DNA of 64,000 bases from Pseudomonas sp. TTU2014-080ASC (GCF_001446935.1 NZ_LKKK01000002.1:806001-870000); one strand, 5' to 3'. Counted from the stretch's first letter, positions 25,631 through 34,779 are shown. The notes: generated from the sequence alone by a model not told the origin. Program-made: numbers and translations.

Positions 25631-26728
25631 TTACGAACCCGGATGATCGAGCGCATGACTGTGCTCGGGCAGCCAGGCCAGGGTTACCTCTTGTTCGGGC
25701 TGGAAGTGCGGGGCGGAACTGTCGTTAAGGTATTTCACGACCAGTTCAGTGCCGCACGGGCTGGTGAAGTGATAGCGGATGTATTCACCAACGTAGTGAC
25801 GAATCACGAAGCGCGCTTTGATGCGGTTGCCTTCGTCGCCCAGTTTGTCGGTGAAGGTGAGTTTTTCCGGGCGGATGCACACGCTGGTGGCAAGACCTGC
25901 TTCGTGGCGGTTAACGCGGCGGGCGCGCACACTTTCGCCGCCTTTCAGACGCACTTGGCAGTAGTGTTCTTCAACGCTTTCAATCGTGCCTTCGAGGGTG
26001 TTGCTCTCGCCGATAAAGTCGGCAACAAACAGGTTGGCCGGCTGCTCGTAGAGCACGTGCGGCGCGTCGCACTGCTGCACCACGCCGTTGTTGAACACGG
26101 CGATGCGGTCGCTCATGGTCAGGGCTTCAGTCTGGTCATGGGTCACGTAGATCACGGTAAAACCGAGCTGCTGGTGCAGGCGTTTGATCTCGTACTGCAT
26201 CTGCTCGCGCAGCTTTTTATCCAGCGCGCCGAGGGGCTCGTCCATCAGCACAATGTCGGGTGCAAAGATCAGCGCACGGGCCAGGGCTACACGCTGCCGT
26301 TGGCCGCCGGAAAGCTGCGCCGGGTAACGCCCACCGAAGTCTTTCAGCTCAATCAGGTTGAGGTATTCGTCGACCTTGGCGCGGATCTCAGCCTTGGGCA
26401 ATTTGCGCAGTTGCAGCGGGTAAGCCAAGTTCTCGCGGATGGTCATGTGCGGGAACAGTGCGTACTGCTGAAACACCATGCCGATGTTGCGATCGTAGGG
26501 CGCGATGCTGGTGACGTTGCGGCTGTTGATAAGAATCTCGCCGCTGGTTACATCTTCAAAACCGGCGAGCATCATCAGGCAGGTGGTCTTGCCGGAGCCG
26601 GATGGCCCGAGCAGGGTGATGAATTCTCCTTTGGCTACATTCAGGTTGAAGTCTTTAACTACCAGCGTCTTGTGATCGTAGGTCTTCTTGACGTTGGTGA
26701 ACTGCAGAAACGCTTTTTCCTCAGCCAT
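25631..26728 (-). CDS. Polyamine-type ABC transporter ATP-binding protein (PotA-like)
   Basis: A 365-residue ATPase. GPSGSGKTT is the Walker A motif, LSGGQRQRVALARAL the ABC signature, and IVLMDEPLGALD the Walker B with D-loop, followed by the switch histidine in YVTHDQTEA. The C-terminal 120 residues form a TOBE-type regulatory domain. The start is the ATG at 26728, with GAGAGG just upstream; a TTG at 26740 is the alternative. It is the first gene of the four-gene importer operon. Confidence 0.92.
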   Translation of the reverse strand: MAEEKAFLQFTNVKKTYDHKTLVVKDFNLNVAKGEFITLLGPSGSGKTTCLMMLAGFEDVTSGEILINSRNVTSIAPYDRNIGMVFQQYALFPHMTIRENLAYPLQLRKLPKAEIRAKVDEYLNLIELKDFGGRYPAQLSGGQRQRVALARALIFAPDIVLMDEPLGALDKKLREQMQYEIKRLHQQLGFTVIYVTHDQTEALTMSDRIAVFNNGVVQQCDAPHVLYEQPANLFVADFIGESNTLEGTIESVEEHYCQVRLKGGESVRARRVNRHEAGLATSVCIRPEKLTFTDKLGDEGNRIKARFVIRHYVGEYIRYHFTSPCGTELVVKYLNDSSAPHFQPEQEVTLAWLPEHSHALDHPGS

Positions 26729-27109
26729 ACCTCTCCCCAATGCTTACGACTCAGATAACCCAGGCGGGTATCTGCCTGCATGAATGCGCTGTCCCATCCC
26801 CGTTGTGGTGACGGCCTATGCTTGAAAGTAGTACAGCAAGCTGTGTGCCAGTCATGGGATTGAGCTTGGGATGCTTTAGATCAAGGGGTTAGCCAGTGCC
26901 GGTTGCGTAACGGCATGGTGCTGTTGTGGATGGAAGTAACACATCGGGGAACATGTTGCTTCTGCACCTGTGGAGTGCGAACGCACAATTCTGGGGCGGC
27001 GCTAATACCCTCGGAGGGATGTTGGCGGAGTGGGCGGGGGGGCTACATGAATGTGCCGCAGCAGGCTGCCGCGATGTCGCACGGCAGCCTGTGAATAGTG
27101 CGTAGAAGG
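26729..27109. other. Intergenic region with palindromes
   Basis: 381 bp between the ABC importer operon and the 3' end of dpkA. It must carry the importer promoter. It contains GTGCGAACGCAC at 26975-26986 (5-bp arms with a 2-bp centre) and a 9-bp stem at 27062-27070/27083-27091 near the dpkA 3' end. No gene is supported; a 63-codon open frame at 26903 has no ribosome binding site or resemblance to known families. Confidence 0.45.
27062..27091 (-). terminator. Hairpin downstream of dpkA
   Basis: CAGGCTGCC pairs perfectly with GGCAGCCTG across a 12-nt loop, starting 18 bp past the minus-strand dpkA stop. There is no T-run, so it is a weak candidate terminator. Confidence 0.4.
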
Positions 27110-28123
27110 TTAGGCCTGACCTGCCAGCTCCCGCAGTTTGGCCAGCTCGTCAGCGTTCAGGCTGACACCTTCCACCAGCGCTTTGGCGCGGTTCTGATGG
27201 CGGTTTTGGCCGGGCATGCGCTCCTGCCCCACGCCCTGCATGCGCTCAACCAATGTTTCGCAGCGGTTGGCGAAGGCTTCGCCGGAGGACTTGCTCGGAT
27301 CAATCACGATCAGCAACTGGCCGGTCCACGGTGTCTGTGCGCCGGGGTGTTTGCTCCAGTCGAATTCGAAGGAGAAGTTACCGCCGGTGAGACCCGCCGC
27401 CAGCAGCTCCACCATCATCGACAGGGCCGAGCCTTTGTAGCCGCCGAAGGTGAGCAGGGCGCCGCCATCCAGCACTTCTCGCGGATCATTGGTCGGCTGG
27501 CCGTCACGGTCCACGCCGGTGCCCGGTGCCAGTTCTTTGCCCGCACGCGCTGCCAGTTGCACGTCACCGTGAGCGATGGCGCTGGTGGCCATGTCGAACA
27601 CCAGCGGTTCGCCGCCTGCACGTGGCGCGGCAAAGGCAATCGGGTTAGTGCCGAACAGTGGCTTGCGTGCGCCGTGGGGCACTACGCAGGTCATGCTGTT
27701 GACCACAGACAGGGCGATCAGACCTTCTTCGGCAAACGGCTCCACATCTGGCCACAGTGCGGCGAAGTGGTGGCTGTTGTGGATGGCCAGCAGGGCAATA
27801 CCGTTCTGCCGGGCTTTCTCCACCAGTAATGGGCGGGCTGCAGCCAGTGCCGGTTGGGCGAAACCGCCGCCGGCATCGACGTTGATATAGGACGCTGCGG
27901 CATCGCTCACCACCGGCTCAGCCTGGCCGTTGACCCAGCCGCTGCCCAGCGACGACAGATAACCGGGGATGCGGAACACGCCGTGGCTGTGAGCGCCATC
28001 GCGTTGTGCGGAGGCGCAGTTGTGCGCCAAAACCTCGGCCACCCGCTGGCTGGTGCCGTGGCGGACAAAGATTTGCGCGAGCAGGGTTTGCAGGTCTTCA
28101 AACGGGATTTTGGCCAGGGACAT
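27110..28123 (-). CDS. dpkA: Delta1-piperideine-2-carboxylate reductase-like, malate/L-lactate dehydrogenase family
   Basis: A 337-residue NAD(P)H-dependent reductase of the Ldh/DpkA family. SHGVFRIPGYL, AIHNSHHFAALWPDVEPFAEEGL and GTNPIAFAAPR are the family's cofactor and catalytic blocks. In P. putida DpkA reduces delta1-piperideine-2-carboxylate to L-pipecolate in D-lysine catabolism. The assignment here rests on the family together with the neighbourhood (RpiR regulator, basic amino-acid ABC importer, AmaD-like oxidoreductase), which I recall from that species. The start is the ATG at 28123 after AAGG; a GTG at 28132 adds three residues. It is divergent from the RpiR gene. Confidence 0.82.
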   Translation of the reverse strand: MSLAKIPFEDLQTLLAQIFVRHGTSQRVAEVLAHNCASAQRDGAHSHGVFRIPGYLSSLGSGWVNGQAEPVVSDAAASYINVDAGGGFAQPALAAARPLLVEKARQNGIALLAIHNSHHFAALWPDVEPFAEEGLIALSVVNSMTCVVPHGARKPLFGTNPIAFAAPRAGGEPLVFDMATSAIAHGDVQLAARAGKELAPGTGVDRDGQPTNDPREVLDGGALLTFGGYKGSALSMMVELLAAGLTGGNFSFEFDWSKHPGAQTPWTGQLLIVIDPSKSSGEAFANRCETLVERMQGVGQERMPGQNRHQNRAKALVEGVSLNADELAKLRELAGQA

Positions 28124-28234
28124 GAACGACACCTTGGTGGGATTACGGAATGAGTTTTTGCAAGTTTACTGTCAGATATTGACTTACTGGCAGAAAACCA
28201 TCAATTTCCTTTCCATTCTTACAAGAGCATTGCC
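28124..28234. promoter_or_regulatory. Divergent dpkA/RpiR control region
   Basis: A 111-bp gap between divergent starts. Two near-identical octamers, ACTGTCAG and ACTGGCAG, lie around 28170-28195 with a TTGACT (-35-like) between them. Each is itself a CTG-N-CAG palindrome, so they are plausible RpiR sites. The spacing was judged by eye only. Confidence 0.4.
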
Positions 28235-29104
28235 ATGAACCTTTCCCTCAAACAGCGTCTGGAAAAGAGCCTGACGTCGAGAACGGCGTCGAGTCGGGCA
28301 ATTGCAACCTACATGTTGGCTAACCTCAACGAGCTGGCATTTTCCAATGCCGCCGAGGTGGCCGCCAAAGTCGGTGTGAGTGAATCCACGGTCGGACGTT
28401 TTTGCCGGGCACTGGGTTATCCACACCTCAAAGCTTTGAAAGAAGACTTGCGTGATGATTTGGGCGACAGCCCCTGGCTGATTGGGGACCGTCTCAAGGC
28501 GTTCCGTCGCAGCACAGCGGATGAAACCAGGGGCAGTGGACTCGAGCGTGAAATTGCAGCGCTGGTGCGAGTGCATGAGCATCAGCACTCGGCTCAGTGG
28601 AAGGGCATTGTCCAGCGCCTGGCACAACGCCCGAAGGTGTTTGCGGCGGGCTTTCAGACTGAGCGCGGTATCGCATCGTCCTTTGTGCACCTGTTGCAGT
28701 ACCTGCGTGACGGCGTGCAGCTGGTGGACGGTGCAGCCGGCCACTATGCCGACGTGCTGCTCAGCGCGCCTGAGCAGACTGCGCTGGTAGTGTTCGAAGC
28801 GCGGCGCTATTCGCGGCACGCCCTGGAGCTGTGCCAACAGGCTCAGGCCCGTGGCATTGCGGTCACGCTGATCACCGACGATTACTGCGACTGGGCCGAG
28901 CAGCATGCCGATGAAGTGCTGCGCGTGCCGACTGATTTCAACCTGTTCTGGGAATCGGCAGCGGCCATGCTGTCGCTGGTTCACCTGCTGATCAACGATG
29001 TATTCAGGCTGCTGGGCCCGGAAGTCGATCAGCGCCTGGAGTCGGTTGCCCGTTTACACAATGCGTTTGTTGGTTACACCTCGTCCCTTAAAGAAAATAA
29101 TTAG
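28235..29104 (+). CDS. RpiR-family transcriptional regulator
   Basis: A 289-residue regulator. The N-terminal helix-turn-helix (residues about 20-75: AAEVAAKVGVSESTVGRFCRALGYPHLKALKEDLRDDL) is followed by a SIS sugar-isomerase fold (residues about 125-260). It diverges from dpkA and is followed 9 bp later by the binding-protein gene of the amino-acid importer, so it may be co-transcribed with the importer it controls. In the P. putida D-lysine locus a regulator of this family holds the same position. The effector is probably a D-lysine pathway intermediate; this is inference. Confidence 0.88.
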   Translation: MNLSLKQRLEKSLTSRTASSRAIATYMLANLNELAFSNAAEVAAKVGVSESTVGRFCRALGYPHLKALKEDLRDDLGDSPWLIGDRLKAFRRSTADETRGSGLEREIAALVRVHEHQHSAQWKGIVQRLAQRPKVFAAGFQTERGIASSFVHLLQYLRDGVQLVDGAAGHYADVLLSAPEQTALVVFEARRYSRHALELCQQAQARGIAVTLITDDYCDWAEQHADEVLRVPTDFNLFWESAAAMLSLVHLLINDVFRLLGPEVDQRLESVARLHNAFVGYTSSLKENN

Positions 29105-29113
29105 GAAAACACC

Positions 29114-29872
29114 ATGAAGCGATTAATCAGTACGACTCTTGCGTCTTTGGGTCTGTTTGTTGCGGCAGCAGGCGTGCAAGCCGACACCATTCGTATCGCC
29201 ACTGAAGGTGCTTACCCACCCTTCAACTACGTGGATTCCAACAACCAACTGCGTGGCATGGACGTGGACATTGCCAATGCCCTGTGCGCCAAAATGGGGG
29301 CTGAGTGCACGCTGGTTGCGCAGGATTGGGATGGCATTATTCCAGCGCTGCTGGCGAAGAAGTACGACGCGATTGTTGCTTCCATGGTGATCACCGAAGA
29401 GCGTCAGAAGAAGGTTGCCTTCACTGATCGTTACTACAGCACTCGTCTGGCCATGGCTGTAGGCAAAGATTCGACTCTGAGCGACACCAAGCCTGAGACC
29501 TTCAAAGGGCTGGTGGTCGGTGCGCAGTCTTCCTCCACTCAAGGTGTTTACGCTGAAGACGTACTGGCTCCGGCTGGCGCTGAAATCAAACTCTATCCAA
29601 CTCCGGAAGACGCCCACATGGACCTGGCCAGCGGCCGTCTGGACGCTGTGGTTCACGACAAATTCCCGCTGCTGGACTGGCTGAAGGATGGTGGTAAAGA
29701 CTGCTGCCGCCTGCTCGGTGATGTCGACGGCACCGACGATCAGGTTGGTATCGCTGTACGTCAGGAAGACAACGAGCTGCGCGAGCGCCTGAACAAGGCC
29801 CTGGCAGAAATCATTGCTGACGGCACCTATGCGGAAATCGTTAAGCGTTACTTCGACGCTGACATTTACTAA
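29114..29872 (+). CDS. Basic amino-acid ABC transporter substrate-binding protein
   Basis: A 252-residue periplasmic protein with a signal peptide at residues 1-23 ending GVQA. DTIRIATEGAYPPFNYVD and GMDVDIANALCAKMG are the classic opening of LAO/ArgT/HisJ-type binding proteins. DWDGIIPALLAKKYDAIVASM continues the match, and an arginine at the end of the SSTQGVY region fits carboxylate binding. It is the first structural gene of the importer. Lysine-type ligands are expected from context, possibly the D-isomer. Confidence 0.9.
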   Translation: MKRLISTTLASLGLFVAAAGVQADTIRIATEGAYPPFNYVDSNNQLRGMDVDIANALCAKMGAECTLVAQDWDGIIPALLAKKYDAIVASMVITEERQKKVAFTDRYYSTRLAMAVGKDSTLSDTKPETFKGLVVGAQSSSTQGVYAEDVLAPAGAEIKLYPTPEDAHMDLASGRLDAVVHDKFPLLDWLKDGGKDCCRLLGDVDGTDDQVGIAVRQEDNELRERLNKALAEIIADGTYAEIVKRYFDADIY

Positions 29873-29932
29873 TCCGCGTTTTTTGCGGCGTGCGGTTAAC
29901 CCCGTGCGCCGCACTGCTCTGAGTGTTTAAAC

Positions 29933-30649
29933 ATGCTTGAACAACTGGCACTGCTTTCTCTGGGCGAAGGCGGGTGGGGCATGGCCTTGCTTGCCGGTGC
30001 CATGGTGACCATTTCCCTGGCCTTAGCCTGCGTCCCGTTTGGTTTGCCATTGGGCCTGCTGGTGGCTGTTGCCAGCCGCTCGAACAATCCGCTGGCCCGC
30101 GCTTGGGCGGCGACATTCTCTACCGTATTCCGTGGCTTGCCGGAGCTGCTGACACTGCTGATCGTCTATTACGGCTGTCAGATCGGCGTGCAAAAAATTC
30201 TGGCTCACTTCGGTTATCAGACCGATATCACCATCAACGCATTTCTCGCAGCGATGGTGGCTTTCAGCATGGTGCTGGCGGCGTTCTCCAGTGAGGTCTG
30301 GCTGGCTGCATTTAAGGTGGTCGGCAAAGGCCAGATGGAGGCTGCGCAGGCGCTGGGCCTGTCGCGCACGACCACCTTCTTCAAAGTGACCTTGCCGCAG
30401 CTGACCCGCGTCGCGCTGCCAGGCCTGTCCAATAACTGGCTGACCCTGCTCAAGGATACGTCGCTGGTCTCGACCATCTCGCTGGTGGACATCATGCGCC
30501 AGACCAACCTGGCGGTCAGCGCGACCAAAGAGCCCGTGTTGTTCTACCTCTGCGCCTGCTTGATGTACCTGTTCTTTGCTGCTGTCTCAGGGCGCATCTT
30601 CGCCTTTGCGGAAAAACGCTACGCACGCGGATTCGGAGGAACCCACTGA
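29933..30649 (+). CDS. Amino-acid ABC transporter permease (HisQ-type)
   Basis: A 238-residue permease of the HisMQ group with five to six hydrophobic segments. PELLTLLIVYYG replaces the usual PELL motif region and MEAAQALGLSRTTTFFKVTLPQ is the EAA loop that contacts the ATPase. Its stop overlaps the next permease start (TGATG). It forms a heterodimer with that second permease. Confidence 0.9.
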   Translation: MLEQLALLSLGEGGWGMALLAGAMVTISLALACVPFGLPLGLLVAVASRSNNPLARAWAATFSTVFRGLPELLTLLIVYYGCQIGVQKILAHFGYQTDITINAFLAAMVAFSMVLAAFSSEVWLAAFKVVGKGQMEAAQALGLSRTTTFFKVTLPQLTRVALPGLSNNWLTLLKDTSLVSTISLVDIMRQTNLAVSATKEPVLFYLCACLMYLFFAAVSGRIFAFAEKRYARGFGGTH

Positions 30650-31359
30650 TGAGCCTGGAAGCCGTGCTGCATTTTTTTGTCGACCCGGAATTGTTCGACC
30701 GCTACGGCCCGCGCATGCTCGACGGGCTGTGGGTCACGATCAAACTGGTAGGCATTTCGTTCACCTTGGGCATGGTGTTGGGGCTGCTTATCGCCCTGGC
30801 GCGCAATAGTCGCTGGCGTGTACTGAGTAACGCCTGTGCCTTTTATATCTACGTGCTGCGTGGCACGCCGATTCTGGCTCAGCTGTTCCTGCTGTATTAC
30901 GGCGCGGCAGCGTTTCGTGATGTGTGGCAGGAGCTTGGGCTGTGGTGGTTCTTCCGCGATGCGTGGAACTGCACCTTGCTGACCTTCACCCTAAATACTG
31001 CGGCCTATCAGGCTGAAGTATTCCGCGGCAGCTTGCTGGCGATTGCGCCGGGGCAATACGAAGCAGCCCGCGCCCTGCACCTGAGCCGCAAGGACACCTT
31101 GCTTAAAGTAGTGCTGCCGCAGTCGATGCTGGTGGCGGTCGGCCCGCTGGGCAACGAGCTGATTCTGCTGATCAAGGCCAGCGCGATTGCTTCACTGGTC
31201 ACCATCTACGACCTGATGGGCGTGGCCAAGCTGGGTTTCTCCCGCACCTTCGACTTCCAGATCTACCTGTGGGCGGCGGTGCTTTATCTGATCATCGTCG
31301 AGATCGTCCGGCGCTCGGTACGTCTGCTTGAGCGGCGTCTGGCGAGGCATCTGGCATGA
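30649..31359 (+). CDS. Amino-acid ABC transporter permease (HisM-type)
   Basis: A 236-residue permease, partner of the preceding one. VLRGTPILAQLFLLYYG is the helix-3 motif of this family and YEAARALHLSRKDTLLKVVLPQSM the EAA loop. It is translationally coupled at its start to the HisQ-like gene, and its end overlaps or abuts the AmaD-like gene. Confidence 0.9.
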   Translation: MSLEAVLHFFVDPELFDRYGPRMLDGLWVTIKLVGISFTLGMVLGLLIALARNSRWRVLSNACAFYIYVLRGTPILAQLFLLYYGAAAFRDVWQELGLWWFFRDAWNCTLLTFTLNTAAYQAEVFRGSLLAIAPGQYEAARALHLSRKDTLLKVVLPQSMLVAVGPLGNELILLIKASAIASLVTIYDLMGVAKLGFSRTFDFQIYLWAAVLYLIIVEIVRRSVRLLERRLARHLA

Positions 31360-31382
31360 GTGCGAATCTTCAGGAACCGCTA

Positions 31383-32624
31383 ATGGATTTTCAGATTGTT
31401 GTACTCGGTGCGGGCATTGTCGGTGTATCCACAGCCCTGCATCTGCAGGAGCGTGGCTATAACGTCTGTTTGCTCGACCGTGACGATCCGGGCAACGGCA
31501 CCAGTCACGGCAATGCCGGGTTAATCGAACGCTCCAGTGTTGTGCCTTATGCCTTCCCCCGGGATGCCATGCGCCTGCTGCGTTATGGCCTCAACCAGCA
31601 GCCGGATGTGCGTTACAACCCGCTGTATGTACCGCGTATCGCCAAGTGGCTGCTGAATTACTGGCAACACTCGGCTCCCGGCCCGCTGCAGGTGGCGACT
31701 AATGCCATGCTGCCGCTGGTGGAGCGCAGCGTGATTGAACATGACCGTCTGATTCAGCAGGCCGGTCTGGAACACTTGATTGAATCCCGAGGCTGGATCG
31801 ATCTGTACCGCGATCCGGCTGCCCTATTGGCTGCGCAGCAGGACGCTGTGGCACTCACGCCGTACGGCCTTAAATTCAGCCTGCTGGATGCTGAGCAATT
31901 GCACGCCCTTGAACCGCAGCTGAGCAGCGCAGCTGTGGGCGGTGTGCACTGGCAGGACCCGAAAACTGTGCGAGATCCGGGCGCTCTGGTGCGTGGCTAT
32001 GCCGAGTTGTTCACGCGTCGCGGTGGCACCTTCCTGCGTGGCGATGCCAACAGCCTGCGCGCTTCAGTGGCGGGCTGGCAGGTTAACGCCGGTACACGGG
32101 TGTTGCAGGTTGAGCAGGCGGTGATCGCTCTCGGCCCGCAGTCCGGCGAACTGTGCAAACGCTTCGGCTACGACATTCCGCTGGTGGTCAAACGTGGCTA
32201 TCACCTGCACTTTGCCCCGGTTGAAGGCAGCCCGCTGACCCATTCGATCTGTGACAGTCAGGGCGGCTATGTGCTGGCTCCTATGGCGCGGGGTATTCGC
32301 CTGACCACCGGCATTGAGTTTGATCACCCGGATGCGCCGGCCAACGAAATCCAGCTGCGCCGTACTGAAGCGCTGGCGCGCAAGCTGATGCCGCTGGGCC
32401 AGCGTCTGGACGCTGAACCCTGGTTGGGCAAGCGCCCGTGCCTGCCGGACATGCGCCCGGTGATTGGCCGTGCCTCGCGCCATCAGGGGTTGTGGTTCAA
32501 CTTCGGCCACGCTCACCACGGACTGACACTTGGCCCGGTAAGCGGTCGCTTGCTGGCCCAGATGATTAACGGTGAAGCGCCGTTTACCCCCACTGCGCCT
32601 TACAGCGCTGACCGTTTTAGTTAA
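31383..32624 (+). CDS. amaD: D-amino-acid dehydrogenase-like FAD oxidoreductase (AmaD-like)
   Basis: About 413 residues. FQIVVLGAGIVGVSTALHL and NGTSHGNAG (residues about 3-50) form the FAD-binding start of DadA-type enzymes, and a C-terminal GLWFNFGHAHHGLTLGPVSG contacts the flavin. I chose the ATG at 31383, with AGGA 8 bp upstream; an ATG at 31356 overlapping the permease stop is an alternative that adds nine residues. An enzyme of this type sits in the same place in the P. putida D-lysine locus, where it is called AmaD. It probably oxidises D-lysine to the imine that cyclises to piperideine-2-carboxylate, which DpkA then reduces. Confidence 0.82.
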   Translation: MDFQIVVLGAGIVGVSTALHLQERGYNVCLLDRDDPGNGTSHGNAGLIERSSVVPYAFPRDAMRLLRYGLNQQPDVRYNPLYVPRIAKWLLNYWQHSAPGPLQVATNAMLPLVERSVIEHDRLIQQAGLEHLIESRGWIDLYRDPAALLAAQQDAVALTPYGLKFSLLDAEQLHALEPQLSSAAVGGVHWQDPKTVRDPGALVRGYAELFTRRGGTFLRGDANSLRASVAGWQVNAGTRVLQVEQAVIALGPQSGELCKRFGYDIPLVVKRGYHLHFAPVEGSPLTHSICDSQGGYVLAPMARGIRLTTGIEFDHPDAPANEIQLRRTEALARKLMPLGQRLDAEPWLGKRPCLPDMRPVIGRASRHQGLWFNFGHAHHGLTLGPVSGRLLAQMINGEAPFTPTAPYSADRFS

Positions 32625-32659
32625 GCGCGCCGTGTGCGCGCCGAGAACCGAGGACCATC

Positions 32660-33412
32660 ATGACCAGCCGTCCCCTTAATCAAACCGCCGCGGCTCTGGC
32701 TGTCGAGCTACGCGGGCTGCACAAATCCTATGGTGAGTGCCAGGTGCTCAAAGGCGTCGACTTGCAGGTGCGCGAAGGTGAACGCATCGTTCTGTGCGGA
32801 CCTTCAGGCTCGGGTAAGTCGACCCTGATCCGCTGCATTAATCGCATTGAGCAGATCAGTGCCGGGCAGATTCTTATCCAGGGGCAGGATCCGGACAAAG
32901 ACAACAAAGTTCTGCGCAACGTCGGCATGGTGTTTCAGCACTTCAACCTGTTTCCGCATATGAGCGTGCTGGATAACTGCACTTTGGCACCGATGTCTGT
33001 GCGCGGCCTGAGCCGCAATCAGGCTGAAGAATTGGCAATGCATTACCTGAGCAAAGTCGGCATCGACAGCCAGGCTCAGAAGTTTCCCAGCCAGCTCTCA
33101 GGTGGCCAGCAGCAGCGCGTAGCGATTGCCCGGGCGCTGTGCATGGAACCGAAGATCATGCTGTTCGACGAGCCCACCAGTGCGCTGGACCCGGAAATGG
33201 TCGGTGAAGTGCTGGATGTTATGGTCAAACTGGCCGATAGCGGCATGACCATGATGTGCGTCACGCATGAGATGGGTTTCGCCCGCCAAGTGGCGCAGCG
33301 TGTGTTGTTTCTGGAAGGTGGACAGATTGTCGAAGACAGCCCGCCGGAAGAGTTCTTCACCGCTCCGAAAAGCCCGCGTGCGCAGGCGTTTCTGGCGAAG
33401 ATTCTGCATTGA
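32660..33412 (+). CDS. Amino-acid ABC transporter ATP-binding protein
   Basis: A 250-residue ATPase of the polar amino-acid class (HisP/GlnQ). Walker A is GPSGSGKST, the signature [15 protein letters not shown] and Walker [15 protein letters not shown], with the switch histidine in CVTHEMGF. The N-terminus has a short extra stretch before the ATPase fold. It closes the importer operon after the AmaD-like gene and is followed by a strong hairpin. Confidence 0.93.
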   Translation: MTSRPLNQTAAALAVELRGLHKSYGECQVLKGVDLQVREGERIVLCGPSGSGKSTLIRCINRIEQISAGQILIQGQDPDKDNKVLRNVGMVFQHFNLFPHMSVLDNCTLAPMSVRGLSRNQAEELAMHYLSKVGIDSQAQKFPSQLSGGQQQRVAIARALCMEPKIMLFDEPTSALDPEMVGEVLDVMVKLADSGMTMMCVTHEMGFARQVAQRVLFLEGGQIVEDSPPEEFFTAPKSPRAQAFLAKILH

Positions 33413-33416
33413 TGCA

Positions 33417-33440
33417 TGCGGTCGCCGGGCGGCGACCGCA
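33417..33440 (+). terminator. Terminator hairpin between the importer operon and rlmI
   Basis: A 10-bp perfect stem (TGCGGTCGCC and its complement) with a GGGC loop, followed by GTGTTTGCTG. It lies between the convergent ATPase gene and rlmI (stop at 33455) and can serve both. Confidence 0.65.
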
Positions 33441-33454
33441 GTGTTTGCTGCTAA

Positions 33455-34651
33455 TCAGGCGTTAGGCAGCAAACGGCAGGTGAGGCTCTTGATGTAGCGG
33501 GTTTCCGGAATGGCCGGGTGCACCGGATGGTCTGGGCCTTGGGCACCGCGCTCGAGCAGTTGGATATTGCGGTCCAGATGGCGGGCGCTGGTCAGCAGGA
33601 TGTTCTGCAGGTCATCTTCCGGCAGGTGCATGGAGCAGCTGGCGCTGACCAGGATGCCGTCCTTGTTGAGCAGGCGCATGGCTTGCTCATTCAGGCGACG
33701 GTAGGCGGCTTCGCCGTTCTTCAGGTCCTTCTTGCGCTTGATGAAGGCAGGTGGGTCGGCAACGATCACGTCGAAGCGCTCTTCGGCGGCTTTCAACTGG
33801 CGTAGGGCTTCAAACACATCACCTTCAACGCAGGCGACTTTATCGGTCAGGCCGTTCAGGGCAGCGTTGCGCTCAACGCCGTCCAGCGCGAAGCCGGAGG
33901 CGTCGACGCACATCACATCGCTGGCACCGAATGCGGCAGCTTGCACACCCCAGCCACCGATGTAGCTGAACAGGTCAAGAACGCGCTTGCCCTTAACGTA
34001 GGGTGCCAGACGTGCACGGTTCATGCGGTGGTCATAGAACCAGCCGGTTTTCTGGCCTTCGATGACTGGTGCTTCAAACTTCACGCCGTTCTCTTCCAGC
34101 GCTACCCACTCCGGCACCACACCAAAAGCGGTTTCCACATAGCGGTTGAGGCCTTCGGCGTCGCGGGCTGCGGAGTCATTCTTGAACAGGATACCGCTGG
34201 GCTTGCACACCTGAATCAGGGCGTTGAGCACGTCGTCTTTGTGTCGTTCCATGGTGGCGGAGGCCAGCTGCACGACCAGAATGTCGAAGAAACGGTCGAC
34301 AACCAGGCCCGGCAGTAGGTCGGAATCACCGTACACCAGGCGATAGCACGGCTGATCAAACAGACGCTCGCGCAGGGACAGGCAGACGTTCAGACGGTGA
34401 ACCAGCAGGGATTTATCCAGCACGTGCTTGGTGTCGCGGGACAACACGCGGGCGCAGATCAGGTTGTTCGGGCTGACTGCAACAATACCCAGCGCTTTGC
34501 CGCCTGCTGCCTCAAGAATCGCCTGATCGCCGGCGGCAAAGCCGTTCAGGGGCGTTGCGGCCACATCAATCTCGTTGCTGTAGACCCACAAATGGCCGGC
34601 GCGAAGGCGTCGATCTGCGTTGGCTTTCAGGCGCAGGCTGGGCAGGGACAT
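33455..34651 (-). CDS. rlmI: 23S rRNA m5C methyltransferase RlmI-type
   Basis: A 398-residue protein with an N-terminal PUA domain (residues 1-75, starting LRLKANADRRLRAGHLWVYSNEID) and a C-terminal SAM-dependent methyltransferase (FSYIGGWGVQAAAFGASDVMCVD for SAM; VIVADPPAFIKRKKDL for the catalytic loop, with the SCSMHL cysteine near residue 345). This is the RlmI/YccW family, which methylates C1962 of 23S rRNA. It is a single gene convergent with the D-lysine cluster. Confidence 0.88.
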   Translation of the reverse strand: MSLPSLRLKANADRRLRAGHLWVYSNEIDVAATPLNGFAAGDQAILEAAGGKALGIVAVSPNNLICARVLSRDTKHVLDKSLLVHRLNVCLSLRERLFDQPCYRLVYGDSDLLPGLVVDRFFDILVVQLASATMERHKDDVLNALIQVCKPSGILFKNDSAARDAEGLNRYVETAFGVVPEWVALEENGVKFEAPVIEGQKTGWFYDHRMNRARLAPYVKGKRVLDLFSYIGGWGVQAAAFGASDVMCVDASGFALDGVERNAALNGLTDKVACVEGDVFEALRQLKAAEERFDVIVADPPAFIKRKKDLKNGEAAYRRLNEQAMRLLNKDGILVSASCSMHLPEDDLQNILLTSARHLDRNIQLLERGAQGPDHPVHPAIPETRYIKSLTCRLLPNA

Positions 34652-34779
34652 GCTGGGTAACTCCGAAGGGCAAAGTGCGTGATTATAGCGGGTTGGAGAT
34701 GCTCCGGTGCAGACAAACCATCTGGACGTAGTGGCTTATTTGGTTAGACTGGCGGTTTCATATCGCCTGGTCGTCTGAC

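Noticed and set aside
25643..26758. 371-codon plus-strand open frame across the PotA-like gene
   Set aside because: It is antisense to a gene with full ABC ATPase motifs, and its length is explained by GC-rich codon positions. The same holds for the plus-strand frames at 24429-25298, 27098-27829, 43210-44115 and 45503-46462.
28184..28984. 266-codon minus-strand open frame across the RpiR gene
   Set aside because: It is a shadow. The plus strand encodes a complete RpiR protein, and the minus frame has no recognisable domain or start signal.
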